Shown here: positions 26,201-36,766 of the stretch, one piece after another
Layout: the number at the start of each line of letters is the position of its first letter
How positions within the stretch are numbered: position 1 is the stretch's first letter
NCBI GenBank assembly: GCA_010093485.1
Contig: MU001492.1
Span: 2,666,286 to 2,707,299, forward strand
Length of the DNA stretch: 41,014 nt
DNA from: Karstenula rhodostoma CBS 690.94
Taxonomy: Eukaryota > Ascomycota > Dothideomycetes > Pleosporales > Didymosphaeriaceae
Direction of reading: 5' to 3'
Notes under the pieces: generated by a model
Seen by the model: only the letters and a program-made list of their open reading frames with translations
Told to the model about the DNA's origin: nothing
Database searches by the model: none
Position numbers and translations under genes: made by a program

Positions 26201-28640
26201 AAAAAAATTCTAATTACTATTTAATAAAATTATTAATAGAAAAGAATATAAAAGCCTTATAGTTAATAGTAATATTTTAGTAGCTAGAATAATAGATAAC
26301 TAGAAATAGAAACTACTATTATATAATAGAATAGTATATATAATAGTTTTTTTTAAATTAGTAATTAATTTAATCTAGATTATCCCTTTTAGTCTAAGTA
26401 GACTTTAGAATAATAATCTTAACCTTTTAAGAAAACTATAGAAGTTAAGAAAAAAATATTATTATATTAATAGTAAAGTTATAAATATAGCTATAATAAT
26501 AATATTAGGCCCCCCTATAGATATATATCTCTATAGTAACTTAGATCTAAATAAGTAAATATTCTTTTATATTAGTAAAAGGTAGTAATAATAAAAATAA
26601 AAATTTTAAATTTATATTATTTTTACTCTTATATAATAGAATAAAATCTAGTTTATTATTTTTTATTTAATTTTAGTAGTAGTTATTATACTTTTTTTAA
26701 ATAATATAAAGATTAAACTACTAGTAATTATAAATAAAATAAGTACTTATTTAAATATTTTTAAGCTTCTAATAGAATACTAATATATAGTTTAATTTTT
26801 TAGATAGAAGTATAGGTTTCTATAAATAGTTTAAGTTTATAAAATTTAAAAGTTACTAAATAAGAGAATTCTACTAATATATTTAGTTTTTAGTAGTTAT
26901 AAAGTTTTTTATAAAGAGGTTCTTACTACTAAATTTATTTCTATTACTTTTATTACTATAATTAGATATAGAACTATTAAAGGAGGTAAAGTTTAATATT
27001 TTATTTAATACCTATAAATCTAGAAATATAGAAATAGGCTAGATAGATATTTATACTATTATAAATTAAATAGATTTTATATTTAAATTCTTTATATATA
27101 ATAGTAAAAAAGTATATAGTATTAATTATATTATATTTAACTTAGAAAAAAATTTTAGAAGAGGGATTTAATAGGCCTTATATAATAAATAATAGTTATT
27201 CTAAAATAATCTTTATAGGATTAGTCTTATTAGGGTAAAGAGCTATAAAAGACTTAATAAAAATAATAAAATATAAAGTATAGAATATAGTTAAGTTATA
27301 GTATTAATAAGTTTACTAATAATATAGTATTTAGAGAGAGATATAATAGAAGTTAGTAAAGAATATTTTTATTTATAATATATATAGTATTTTTTTAGTT
27401 TTCTATTTATAAAGATATTAAGAACTAGATTAAATAAATAATTATATTTATATTAGAGTAGTATAGGTTTCTAGCCTATTATTACTAATTAATAGAAAGA
27501 TAGTATATAACTAGAATAGATAATATAATATAAAAATATATTTATAAAATAGATATTAGTCTAGATATTAAGTAAGAATATATATAAAAAAAAAGACTAG
27601 ATATAACTAATTTACTTTAAAAGTTTATTTTATACTAATTTAGAAATATAATCTATTATAGGAGGAAATATTTTTATTTACTATTATTTATATAATTTTA
27701 GAAGAAGGGGAGAATAATATTTTCTATAATAAAATTAAATTTTTTAGCCTTATAAAGGTATTACTTAGCCTATTTCTAGAGTTCTAGAATTTTATAAAAG
27801 AAGATATACTTTTAGTTAGAATTATTAAACTATTTTTTATACTACTAATACTATTCTATAATAATTATATAGTACTTAAAAAAGATATACTAATAAAAAA
27901 GTAAAGTATTATAAAAAGAGTATTATATAGTATCTATAATAGTATATAATAGATTTACTAGTAAAAATATAAAAGATAATAGTATACTTTTTAATATAAA
28001 AAAGTATAATATTATAACTTTAGAATAGATAAATTTAGGGGGTAATAGTATTTATAAATCCCTATTAATATTAGTTAAAATAATAATAAAAAGGGATATT
28101 TATATTTTATTCTATATATTATAACTATAATATTATTTTAAATAAGTATATTTATATTATATATAATAGATACTTTAGTACTAAAAGAACTTCTACTCTA
28201 TTAAAAGATATTAGAAAGTATTATAGAAATAAAGAATATAAATAATATTCTATAAGTATAAAATATTTTAGAGAAAGTTAAAGTAGATAAAAGAAATAAT
28301 ATAAAATTATTAGAAATATAATTAAAGTTAAGTATTATAATAGTATTATAGTAAAAGAATAGATAAGGGATAAAATTAAATTAAATTAAAAAAAAATTTA
28401 AGTTTTTAAAGTATTAGTTAGTATTAGGCTAGACTAATACCTAAAGAAGAATTATATATTAAATAAATATTTAAAAATATATAACTAAGTTTAATATTTT
28501 ATAGCTAGAGTAGTTATAGATAATATATTAGTTATATTAGTATTTAAAAAAATATTATTATATTATATTTTAAAAACTAATTAGAATATATAAAATACCT
28601 TTTTTTAGCTAATAAAAAGTCTAAAATCCTCTATTCTAAT
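23217..28640. other. Unassigned RIP-degraded AT-rich sequence
   Basis: About 5.4 kb with no open frame and no domain I can name. It should be the continuation of the sequence left of 7643, separated by the gypsy insertion. A candidate polypurine tract followed by a possible LTR start (tttaggggg then taatag) lies at 28034-28048, but I found no partner LTR. Runs of A or T are common; CpA and TpG are nearly absent. Confidence 0.5.
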
Positions 28641-28883
28641 TATATTATAAAAAGTTTTTTAGAAAAGCTATATAGATATATATATTTATATATATTTATA
28701 CCTATACTATCTAGAGTATATAGGTATATATAGGTATATATAGGTATATATAGGTATATATAGGTATATATAGATATACTAGATTTATATAAAATCTCTA
28801 TAAAAGAGAATTTCTTTATTCTTTAATAACTTTTATAATATTAAAGCTATAATTATAATTTTTTAATAGATTTATAGAGAAAT
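28641..28883 (+). repeat. 0.4-kb AT-rich dispersed repeat, copy 2 (cut by gap)
   Basis: Same orientation as copy 3 at 40604 and inverted to copy 1. It has about five uninterrupted units of the 10-bp repeat aggtatatat (28728-28770). It runs into the N gap, so its far end is missing. Confidence 0.8.
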
Positions 28884-29098
28884 NNNNNNNNNNNNNNNNN
28901 NNNNNNNNNNNNNNNNNNNNNNNNNNNNNNNNNNNNNNNNNNNNNNNNNNNNNNNNNNNNNNNNNNNNNNNNNNNNNNNNNNNNNNNNNNNNNNNNNNNN
29001 NNNNNNNNNNNNNNNNNNNNNNNNNNNNNNNNNNNNNNNNNNNNNNNNNNNNNNNNNNNNNNNNNNNNNNNNNNNNNNNNNNNNNNNNNNNNNNNNNN
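28884..29098. other. Assembly gap (N run)
   Basis: 215 unresolved bases. The gap lies within a repeat family with at least three copies in the window, so the assembler probably could not resolve it. The true length may differ. Confidence 0.99.
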
Positions 29099-29230
29099 TA
29101 AGGCCTTTAAAGCTTTAAATTTATAAATTTTTTATTTTTTTTTACTTACTAAGCTACTTATTAATATATTATTAATTTATATAAATATATATAGGCTATA
29201 GATATATATATATATATATAAAAAAATATA

Positions 29231-29343
29231 GGGCTAGCTAGTGTATACTAGGCGCCTAGGGCGCTTAATCGTGCGTGAGCGTGCGCAGGACTGCGCTGGC
29301 TACCTATACGCACTAGCGAGGTGAAAACTTTTCGTGATATAGG
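29231..29343 (+). repeat. Border repeat copy 1 (little RIP)
   Basis: GC-rich island in the AT zone, starting gggctagctag. It contains the perfect 12-bp palindrome ctaggcgcctag (29248-29259) and many CpG sites. The same sequence occurs 230 bp downstream in mutated form. No open reading frame; identity unknown. Confidence 0.85.
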
Positions 29344-29460
29344 TAATATATAACTCTAAGGTTTAGTTAGCTATATAGAAGCTCTACTATAATAGTTCAC
29401 TTCCTTACTTTATTTATTATAAATAATAACTCTATATATATATATATAAATAAAAATATA

Positions 29461-29573
29461 GGGCTAGCTAGTATATACTAGGCGCCTAGGGTATATAATT
29501 ATATATAAGCGTGCGTAGGCCTATACTAGCTACCTATATACACTAGCGAGATAAAAACTTTTTATAATATATT
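29461..29573 (+). repeat. Border repeat copy 2 (RIP-mutated)
   Basis: Aligns without gaps to 29231-29343 at an offset of 230. Nearly all differences are C-to-T or G-to-A, for example tcgtgcgtgag changed to ttatatataag. The palindrome ctaggcgcctag (29478-29489) is kept. Confidence 0.85.
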
Positions 29574-29580
29574 AATATAG

Positions 29581-29828
29581 ACCTTTTATTTTCCTAAAGG
29601 AAAGGGGTTCCCTAGGCCCCCAGAATATATAACCTATAAAATACTTCTGAACCCTATCCGAATAAAAGCGGTATCCTGTATACGCCATTCCCGCCCAAGC
29701 CTCAGATACTAAAATACCTCCAATACCCACATACTCCGCAATCCTATCGTATCCAAACCGAGAACCCAAAACATTCTATGGAGTGAACAGTATCCAACGT
29801 TATCCAAACATTGTCAGCTCAGACTGAC
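29581..29828. other. Short spacer, gene island edge
   Basis: Ordinary-composition sequence between the AT block and the stop of the GT25 gene, likely its 3' untranslated region. A 65-codon open frame on the minus strand here has no supporting features and I do not call it a gene. A near-direct repeat of gttatccaa occurs near 29800. Confidence 0.5.
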
Positions 29829-31166
29829 TCAAACCGCATCCGTCCCCCCTTTCAAACACTTTCCCTCTCTCCCCACCTGCTCGCGGAGAAACTCCAAGCG
29901 ATCCACGTCCCCATCCTTAAACGCAAAAGCCCCACTCCAGAACCCACAGCTAATATTCGTAGTCTCATTGCGCCGTATCGTCTGCGCCTGTCCCGCCCAA
30001 TCAACTGGCGACAACCCCTGTCCGATATCCTCTCCATGATCTTTGCCAATTTTAGCAATCTCGCTTTCGCCAGGGACATGGTGGAAAAGCTCGGAGTTGA
30101 GAGTCCAGCAGCGCAGACCGCGGTCAGGATGAGATGGTGGGTTTGCCCAGAGCATTGGGATGGGATTCGTCTCGCGCGCTCCTTTTATGCAGGCGTGGAG
30201 GAGGGCGACGTCGAATGCGCGTGGGCCGTTCGGCTTGAGCTTTGGTGGTGCGAGAGCAGCGAGGAGGAGTTCGGCAGCGGGTCGGGTGACTGCGTAGGCG
30301 AATGAGCAGAGGGGAAATTTCGAGCGGTGGAGAGTGCGGGCGTGCTCCGGGATGTTGAGGATGCTGAAGAGATCCTGGGTGAAGGGGTGTAGTTCGGATC
30401 GTGAGGGCATGGTGGGGTCGTGGTAGGTGAGATGCGGCAGGTCGTTGAGGGTGAAGGGTTTGCTGTCGAAAACTAGGCCTTTATACGTGACTCTGTCAAG
30501 GTAGTCTCCACAGTGACCGAGATACAAGAGATCCCATGCCCCATGATTGCCCCAGTACTGTGTGCGGGTTTGCGGGAGTTTTGCGAGAGGATCCAGTGAT
30601 CGCTTTGGGGGCATGAGAATGCGCGCGGCGCTCGCGGCTAAGGGGATCTGGATGCTACGAAGGCGGATATCCCAGTCGAGATCGTCCTCGAGAATGAGCG
30701 CGGTTTCGAGGCCAGAATCTAGGAACCTGTTGGCAGCGTATCAGCAGGCCAGGCCATCGCATATTCACAGATCATACAGGACGGGAGCTTACCATCGCAA
30801 GGCGTTGAGGTGACCCATCCAAGCCAGGATAGAGCCGTGCTGCACACCGTCTTCTTGGCCATTGCGGAACCTTTGCACGTCGCTCTCTGTCCACTGCGGC
30901 TGCTTCGGGATGGTGAGATCGAAATCGGTGACATTGGCTTGTTGCAGAAAGGGGTGGCGCCTGTTGGAGCCTTCTTTCGATACGGCGATTACAGCGCCAA
31001 AACCCAGCGTACGGTTTGCGGGAAGCTTGGTCTGTTGGGACTCAATCGACGGTGTCCATGGGATGTGGATACGGTCCGTATTTCTGTAATGAAAGCAAAA
31101 CAGCAGCGTAAGTACGAGTCCGACCAGTAGAGGCAACGATCTCTTCCTGTTGGGCGCGAGCATCAC
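29829..31166 (-). CDS. GT25-type glycosyltransferase, type II membrane protein
   Basis: Two exons: 31166-30793 and 30726-29829, with a 66-bp GT-AG intron at 30727-30792 (donor gtaagc). Joining them gives 423 residues. The N-terminus has basic residues followed by a hydrophobic anchor at about residues 11-25, as in Golgi type II glycosyltransferases. The fold begins near residue 55 (FGAVIAVSKEGSNRR). After the splice comes FLDSGLETALILEDDLDWD (126-144), whose EDD/DxD cluster is the metal and nucleotide-sugar site expected of family 25 transferases. Related fungal proteins are annotated as LPS-type glycosyltransferases; donor and acceptor are not known from sequence. The C-terminal part (about 163-423) is complete, with no frameshift, although the stop lies only about 250 bp from the RIP-mutated block. 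Start chosen as the first of two adjacent Met codons before the anchor. Confidence 0.85.
30727..30792 (-). other. Intron of the GT25 gene
   Basis: 66 bp, donor gtaagc, acceptor ccaacag, with ctgata as a possible branch site. It splits a Trp codon (tg|g), and splicing brings the N-terminal half into frame with the EDD motif. Confidence 0.85.
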
Positions 31167-31809
31167 GGCCGGACGGACGGGAAACGAGTGGAATGTTTTG
31201 ATTCAGTAAGACATTGTAGGTTGCAAGATGATGAAAGGGAGCTCGCATATATTGTCAGTAGGTATGAAAGCGGAAGGATGCACCCAGAGGTTTGCAGCCT
31301 CCACAGAGAAGGAGCATTGTACCGCTACAGGCAGGCACTAGCGCTAATAGATCATTTCTGGCCGCTTCACGCAAAACGCCTATGTCATGGCAAGGATGCC
31401 GCTAGTTTGCGGTCCAGAGACTCTGTTCCCTGTCACGTACTGCGACAGAACCGGGGCGATCCGTTTAGCTGCCGCCGAGCTTTGTTCGTCCTCGGGTGAT
31501 TGCGTGTCCTGTTCAATCGGAACGAAACTTGCAACATTGTGGAGGTAGTACTGGACACCGACTGCCACCGCCAATGGTCGTCGAATGTGCAGAAGGCAAA
31601 CGGGCGACACTGGTAGTACATGTGGTAGAGTACAAAAACTGCAGGTGACCTTGGGAGGTGTATTGATCAAATCAAAGCTGTTGACTTGGCCGCGCCAAGA
31701 AGCTCGTGGCTATTTGGGGGGATTGCTGCTGAGAGTTGTTGGCCACGCGGAGATGTCGTCTTGTGAATGGGTTGCAGTCTGATTCCTGAGCGAAGTGGAA
31801 TGTGATGGG

Positions 31810-31838
31810 TCACGTGATCCTCTAGCGCCCGCGGGCGC
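31810..31838. promoter_or_regulatory. CACGTG box and adjacent 14-bp GC palindrome
   Basis: tcacgtga is a perfect 8-bp palindrome containing the bHLH core CACGTG. Seven bases later gcgcccgcgggcgc is a perfect 14-bp palindrome. They sit between two divergent genes. Binding by any specific factor is inference. Confidence 0.45.
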
Positions 31839-32200
31839 ACCCTGGTCCAGATTGCTGGGTACCCGTGTCTGGCTGGATCCTGCAGGCACAGCCCGCGCCT
31901 CAAACGAAACGCAACAACGGCGAGGACAAGTTGACTTCTCTTCTCCAGCTGGCTCCTCCGCCTGTCGTACCTTCAACCCCGGAGCGCGTTGTTGTTTTCT
32001 CTCCTCCCCCTTTGCCTACCGCGCCGCGCCGACTCGCTAGCACAGCTCCCTCCGGTGCTGCCGTCGTCCCTGAAACCACCCCCCGAAACTCGTCCGCCTC
32101 GCTCTCTTCGCTGCCTCCGCGCACGCGCATACCTTATGGATCGACGCCACATTGCTTCGTTGCTCTAGACAATCGTTTTGCGCTCCGCCAACCTCATCGC

Positions 32201-32209
32201 ATGCATTGA
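32201..32209 (+). other. Two-codon upstream open frame (ATG CAT TGA)
   Basis: Minimal open frame ending 18 bp before the palmitoyltransferase ATG. If it lies in the transcript leader it could reduce or modulate initiation at the main start, but the transcription start is unknown. Confidence 0.35.
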
Positions 32210-32227
32210 ACCGTGTGCCAGGGAAGC

Positions 32228-34185
32228 ATGGCAACATTGGGATCGCCTTCGTCGCCCTCATCACCTTCGCGCAACATGCGTCGCCGTGCGTGGGCCAGGA
32301 GGGTCGAGCGCTTTTGCTGTAGCACAATAACGTACTTTCCGCTGGTATTTGTGTATGGTTTGACGTCATGGGCCGCCTGGGTACAAGTGGGCATAGGCTT
32401 CAACACGTCGAAGCACCGCTGGACAGGTAGGCTGACCCGTTGTTTGCGTGGGCATTGGTTGGATGTCCAGGGGGCATGGGGGTATCTCTGTGGTCGCTGT
32501 ACAGTCGAGAATGGTCGCCCGAAGGGCCGTGGAGCCTCGCACGGAATGTCAGCACACTAACACACCGCACAGGCAAGTCCTCGTCCGCGCTCGGCTTCTT
32601 CCTCTACATGATGCTCAACTGGAGCTACACCACCGCCGTATTCACCGACCCCGGCTCGCCGCTCAATGTCACAAATGGTTATAGCCAACTGCCCACGCAG
32701 GAAGGAGGAGGCATGCAATATACTTCTTTCACGGTCAAGGCATCCACGGGCGATATACGGTTCTGCAAAAAGTGTCAAGCGCAGAAACCGGACCGCGCCC
32801 ACCACTGCTCGACTTGCAAGCGATGTGTGCTCAAGATGGACCACCACTGCCCGTGGCTGGCAGCGTGCGTGGGACTTCACAACTACAAGGCCTTCCTCCT
32901 TTTCCTGATCTATCTGACATTCTTCTGTTGGGTAGCCTTTGCGACGTCGGCGACTTGGGTGTGGTCTGAGATTTTGAACGATGGGAACTACACCGAGTCC
33001 TTCATGCCGGTGAACTATGTGCTGCTTGCTGTTCTTTCTGGCATAATCGGTGTTGTGATAACTGGTTTTACTGCTTGGCATTGCTATCTGACGGTGCGAG
33101 GCCAAACGACAATCGAGAGTCTGGAGAAGACGCGCTATCTGTCACCACTGCGGAACAGCATGAAAGCTCAGCTCTCAGACCGCAACTACTTAAACGCCCA
33201 GGCCCACGGACGTCTAAGCATCAGCGATCAACTGCGCGAAATCCATGCAAATGCTCTGCCAGGAGTCACACGACCGGAAGAAGGTGTCTCTACGCCCTCT
33301 CAGCGTCATGCGCGCTCGCCCGGCCCAACGAGCAACGGCTATTCACACTCAAACCAACAGTCTTACGAATACCGTGAGCGGCAACAGAATTACGATCGCT
33401 ACGAGTCCTACCTTGACGAACGGGATAACGAACAATTACCCAACGCATTCGACTTGGGGTGGAAACGGAACATAGGACACATTTTCGGGCCTTCGGCGCC
33501 CCTGTGGTTCGTGCCCATATGCAATACGACCGGCGACGGGTGGTCCTGGGAGGCGAGTCCGAAGTGGTTAGCCGCGCGTGAGCACATCAAGAATGAGCGG
33601 GAGGCAGAAGAGCGAATCCAAAAGCAGCGTGAGCGCGACGCTGGCTGGGGCGTTGATTCTCCTACTGAAGCCGACTATAGGCGCGACACACGAGCTCCCG
33701 AGCCCTGGCAGATCAACCGCTTCGCTCCACCCCAGCGAGCGCCTCGAAGGCCCGAGTGGCAGGAATCCCGCCGACGCGGACAGGATGCCCGATACTTGAC
33801 CACTTCCAATGGCATAGTGTCAACACCGGCTGAAGGCCGCCGCAGCCCCAGCAAGGCTGATCAGATCCTCGGAAGAGAGAACGACATGTATGCGGATGGA
33901 GACGTGCAGCTGCAGCCCATTGATCGGCGGAAGTTCGATCAGTACAACTACATTTCGGACGACGATGAAGGCGACGACTACGAGATGTCGAGCGACGAAG
34001 CCAACGCAGAACAGCGAAAAACGCCTACATCTGCACCCCTACCAAATAACACAAGGGACTGGAACGACATCCCTGAGGACTTCTTGAGTGCGCCGCCTAA
34101 GGGAAGACGTAGGAGTCCCGGGACGAGTCGCGAGAGGACACCCAACAAAACTGGGAAGTGGGATGATTGGGGCAAGGATGATTAA
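32228..34185 (+). CDS. PFA3: DHHC palmitoyltransferase, Pfa3 type
   Basis: Two exons, 32228-32426 and 32573-34185, with a 146-bp intron; 603 residues. The enzyme attaches palmitate to cysteines of target proteins. Yeast Pfa3 acts at the vacuole membrane on Vac8. Transmembrane segments lie at about 36-56, 72-90, 172-197 and 213-238. A DPG motif is at 92-94. The cysteine-rich domain spans about 130-180, starting RFCKKCQAQKPDRAHHC, with the catalytic DHHC at 156-159. TTIE (245-248) is the conserved TTxE motif. A conserved C-terminal block begins at about 357 (NAFDLGWKRN), followed by a long charged, disordered tail. Exon 1 closely fits fungal Pfa3 N-termini (RFCC...TYFPLVFVYGLT). The ATG has A at -3 and G at +4. 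An upstream in-frame GTG is not a credible start. Confidence 0.93.
32427..32572 (+). other. Intron of the palmitoyltransferase gene
   Basis: 146 bp, donor gtaggc, branch site cactaac 15-20 bases before the acceptor cgcacag. It splits a Gly codon. An open frame runs through much of it, so unspliced transcripts would start at a wrong internal position; splicing is needed to include transmembrane segment 1. Confidence 0.88.
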
Positions 34186-35397
34186 TGGTCTCCATGTAGG
34201 GCAATGTGCTCAAATGGTACGACGGCATGCGTGAATGTATAAGATGTATAAAAGAAAAACTGCTTGCGATTTGGCATAGGAAGGCGTTGTAAATGGATGG
34301 ATACATAGCTCAGCCCAGGAGTACTCACGGCAAGGTGTTTGGACCGCCTCTTGTGTAGAGGAACTAAGAGGCTTCTTCTCAACCCTTTCCCAGTAGGCAT
34401 TGTAAACTTTGCGTCAGGTGACTGTTCGGTCACGATGAGCCGATACCCGCGGGTAATTCCAAGCGTTTATAACCAGTACCAGGGACCGTGAGTTGGTCCA
34501 GCGTGGATGTGCGGTCTCTCATCCCCTGCATAAGCGTTTTGCCAAGGGAGCTTGTTTATGCTAAGCATTCAGCGATCGAGATCTGTGGGCTGTGACTGGA
34601 TGGTCTATACCCCGGGCTCCTTCATAGAAAGCTTATTATCAATAGACATGCAGGCTCATCGGTGCAACATCACAGTACCAAACTTCTAGGCTCTAATTGC
34701 GCCTCTCCGGCCAATACAAACAGTGGCTAACTAGAAAACACTGTGGCAGACTCGCAGGACGAAGATATGAGAACCGAGGTGGGAACGCCGTGTAAACCAC
34801 GCACCCACAGTAATGTAGTTTCAACTCGGCTCTATCATACGCGTCCACGAACCACAGGCCTCTCTTGTTCCCCTATACCCGTAAAACACGGACCCTGCAG
34901 CGCTTCATGTGGCTGAGCACATTACGGCAAGGCTGACCATTGCGGTATATTCGTTTCCTCCTTCGTGGAACCGCGTGGCGCAGTTGGGGGTTGATTGTTG
35001 GGCTTCAACCGCTGTTGGAGCGCACCTTCCATGCCAACGGGTTGCAAAACAATGTATCTCTGGGCAACGACCATGCAGAAAAACGCAACAAGGGCAGCTG
35101 TCCCCACTCACAGTATGTTGCTTCTCCTGTAGCCCAGTGATTGAAAGCTTGAGGTGTATAGCGCGTCATCTTCACCTCGTCTGCCTCCGCGTTTGTCGGA
35201 TCCCGGCTCCGGTGTCCGTACCTGCCACAGTTCAATTGTGGTACGCGAAAGTGTGCCACGATATCAGGCTGTGCCACCCCCGACCGTTTGTCCCTCATTT
35301 CAGAAGTCTTCTGCTCAATTGCCCCGCATTGCCTGTCGCTCTTCGCTTCTCACATTCTTTTGACACATCAATTTCTCTTTACTTTACAGGGTGCAAC
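34186..35397. other. Intergenic region, palmitoyltransferase / TLC-like gene
   Basis: 1212 bp between two plus-strand genes. The first part is the 3' region of the palmitoyltransferase. The rest is the upstream region of the next gene, with a 12-bp palindrome tacccgcgggta (34444-34455). Pyrimidine-rich sequence with tttacag ends 9 bases before the ATG at 35398 and may be the acceptor of a 5' leader intron. No tRNA or other gene was seen. A 240-codon open frame (34909-35631) runs through exon 1, but its upstream part shows no protein-like features. Confidence 0.5.
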
Positions 35398-36766
35398 ATG
35401 GAGTTGGGACATTATGGAGAGTTCGCGCCCGAGAGGGGCAACTGGACCTGCAAGGCGCCGCCTGGATTGACGTTTGCGTGCTTGAGGCCGATGGCGATGT
35501 CGGAGATGTTTCCTTTCTCTGTTGTTCTTGTCGCTGCGGTAAGTGGATTGCTGTTTTTCTTTTCTTCCTTTGCCTATTCCCCAGCACGGTCGGCACCAGG
35601 TCAAGTGTACGGATACCGTACTATGACATAACTGCGCCGGAACCATCTTACAGCATACACCGAGCCGACTCTTGTGGATCCACCGTTCGCTGTTGTACAC
35701 GCTTCTCCAATTCTACACTAACACCGAGCCTCTCCCGCACAGGTTCTCATCGTCTTCGCGTTGCTGAAACAATTCGTACTTGAGAACTATATGATGCACA
35801 AAGACAGCCTCCACGGAAGAGCGTATTCACGGCTCAGCCCCCGAGATCAACGAACGCTGGTGAACCACCATCTGAGCTTGGTCATGAAAGTCTGCATCTT
35901 CGTCATCGGTACGGAATGTCCCTTCCCTTGTTTCCCGCACCAACCCTACTCCTTCTGCTGCTCGAGAGGAAAGTATTCTACCTCCTGACACTACTCAACC
36001 AGGCATATACCCCTTCTGCGCCCTTATATTGGGTCACAACTTCAATACCCGCTTCATTGCGCGCCTTACAATTGGCGACGTGCTGTTCCTCTGCAGCCAC
36101 ACATACACCGCCATCTATCTCTTTGAGCTTTGCTACCGCCAGGGCATAAGCTACATCACCTGGGTGCAGTGCGTGTATTCCTCCATTGCGCGAGCCAACC
36201 ATCGCTAACAATCCACACAGCCACTCCTGCACGATATTAATCGCGCAGCTCGCCCTCGCCTTCACGAATACGCACAGAGCGCAGGATACCACCATCGAGA
36301 TGGTACTCTGTCTTGTATGGGGTACATTTACCTTCCCTTGCCTCACGTCCCTCTATAAGACACACACCTCTCTCGCCCGGCCACGCACTAACCACCCACA
36401 GGCGTCTTCGACATCCTCTCGGAAGCGATAACCCACCTGACCATGGTCCTCTACCGCCTGTACCCCACGCGCCACGTCTTCCTCTACCGCGCCCTACGCA
36501 CCGCGTTCGTCGTATCCGTCCTCAGCACCACTATCGAGACCGCCGTAGTCGGCTGGTTCTACGGCGCGCTGTTCCGCCGCTGGAGTACGCTGAACAAGGC
36601 GCTCACGCCGATGTTGTTCGTCGCGTTTGTCGGAGCGCAGATCTGGAGTGCGATTTGTCTGTGGAGGATTGGGAGCGCGAAGGGGGTGCTGATGAGGGGT
36701 GGAGAGGAGGATGCGGCTGGGACGGTGGGCGTGAGCGTGAGGGAGGATAAGAAAGGGGCGAAGTGA
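35398..36766 (+). CDS. Multi-pass membrane protein, TLC-like
   Basis: Five exons: 35398-35538, 35743-35908, 36003-36168, 36221-36321, 36402-36766; all introns GT-AG; 312 residues. Hydrophobic segments lie at about 38-56, 92-118, 125-147, 155-172, 184-200, 215-240 and 262-285. Splicing intron 3 creates WVHHSCT at 156-162. A paired His within a membrane segment, after a segment with a Ser-His (CSHTYTAIY), resembles the TRAM-LAG1-CLN8 (TLC) fold, known from ceramide synthases and related lipid proteins. This is suggestive only: I did not recognise a named family, and substrate and location are unknown. The C-terminus is short, charged and lysine-rich (DKKGAK). Phases agree at all four junctions, so the gene model is firmer than the function. 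Confidence 0.75.
35539..36401 (+). other. Four introns of the TLC-like gene
   Basis: Introns at 35539-35742 (204 bp, gtaagt), 35909-36002 (94 bp, gtacgg), 36169-36220 (52 bp, gtgcgt) and 36322-36401 (80 bp, gtacat), all ending cag. Introns 3 and 4 have gctaaca and cactaac branch sites. In intron 3 the donor choice is decided by frame: only gtgcgt, not the gtgcag five bases upstream, keeps HSCT in frame. Confidence 0.8.

Larger units (their letters stand above)
29099..29580. other. AT-rich border zone with a duplicated motif
   Basis: Last AT-rich stretch before the gene island. It holds two copies of an approximately 115-bp sequence listed separately, with AT dinucleotide runs before each. 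No gene is visible. Composition changes to ordinary at about 29580. Confidence 0.7.
31167..32227. promoter_or_regulatory. Divergent intergenic region, GT25 / palmitoyltransferase
   Basis: 1061 bp between two divergently transcribed starts, so it must carry both promoters. It contains tcacgtga (31810-31817), a perfect 14-bp palindrome (31825-31838) and a pyrimidine-rich tract at about 31930-32115 upstream of the plus-strand gene, a common fungal promoter feature. Open frames of 103 and 114 codons here begin at GTG, not ATG, and are low in complexity; I treat them as chance. Confidence 0.6.

Noticed and set aside
1..28883. AT-rich block as a regional centromere
   Set aside because: RIP-saturated nested transposons fit a centromere but equally any transposon island. 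Sequence alone cannot tell without chromatin data.
1..28883. AT-rich block as mitochondrial or nuclear-integrated mitochondrial DNA
   Set aside because: Copia and gypsy pol remnants, paired LTRs and target duplications explain it. No mitochondrial genes or tRNAs were seen.
29572..29769. 65-codon minus-strand open frame at the island edge
   Set aside because: No start context, domain or splice partner, and it runs into the AT-rich border.
31188..31499. 103-codon open frame in the divergent promoter
   Set aside because: GTG start, no domain or signal, and it overlaps competing open frames on the other strand; chance is likelier.
31865..32209. 114-codon open frame upstream of the palmitoyltransferase
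   Set aside because: It begins at GTG, is low-complexity Pro/Ser-rich, and lies in a pyrimidine-rich promoter tract.
34909..35397. Upstream extension of exon 1 of the TLC-like gene in the same frame
   Set aside because: The extension is Cys/His/Arg-rich without membrane or domain character. The ATG at 35398 starts the plausible protein.
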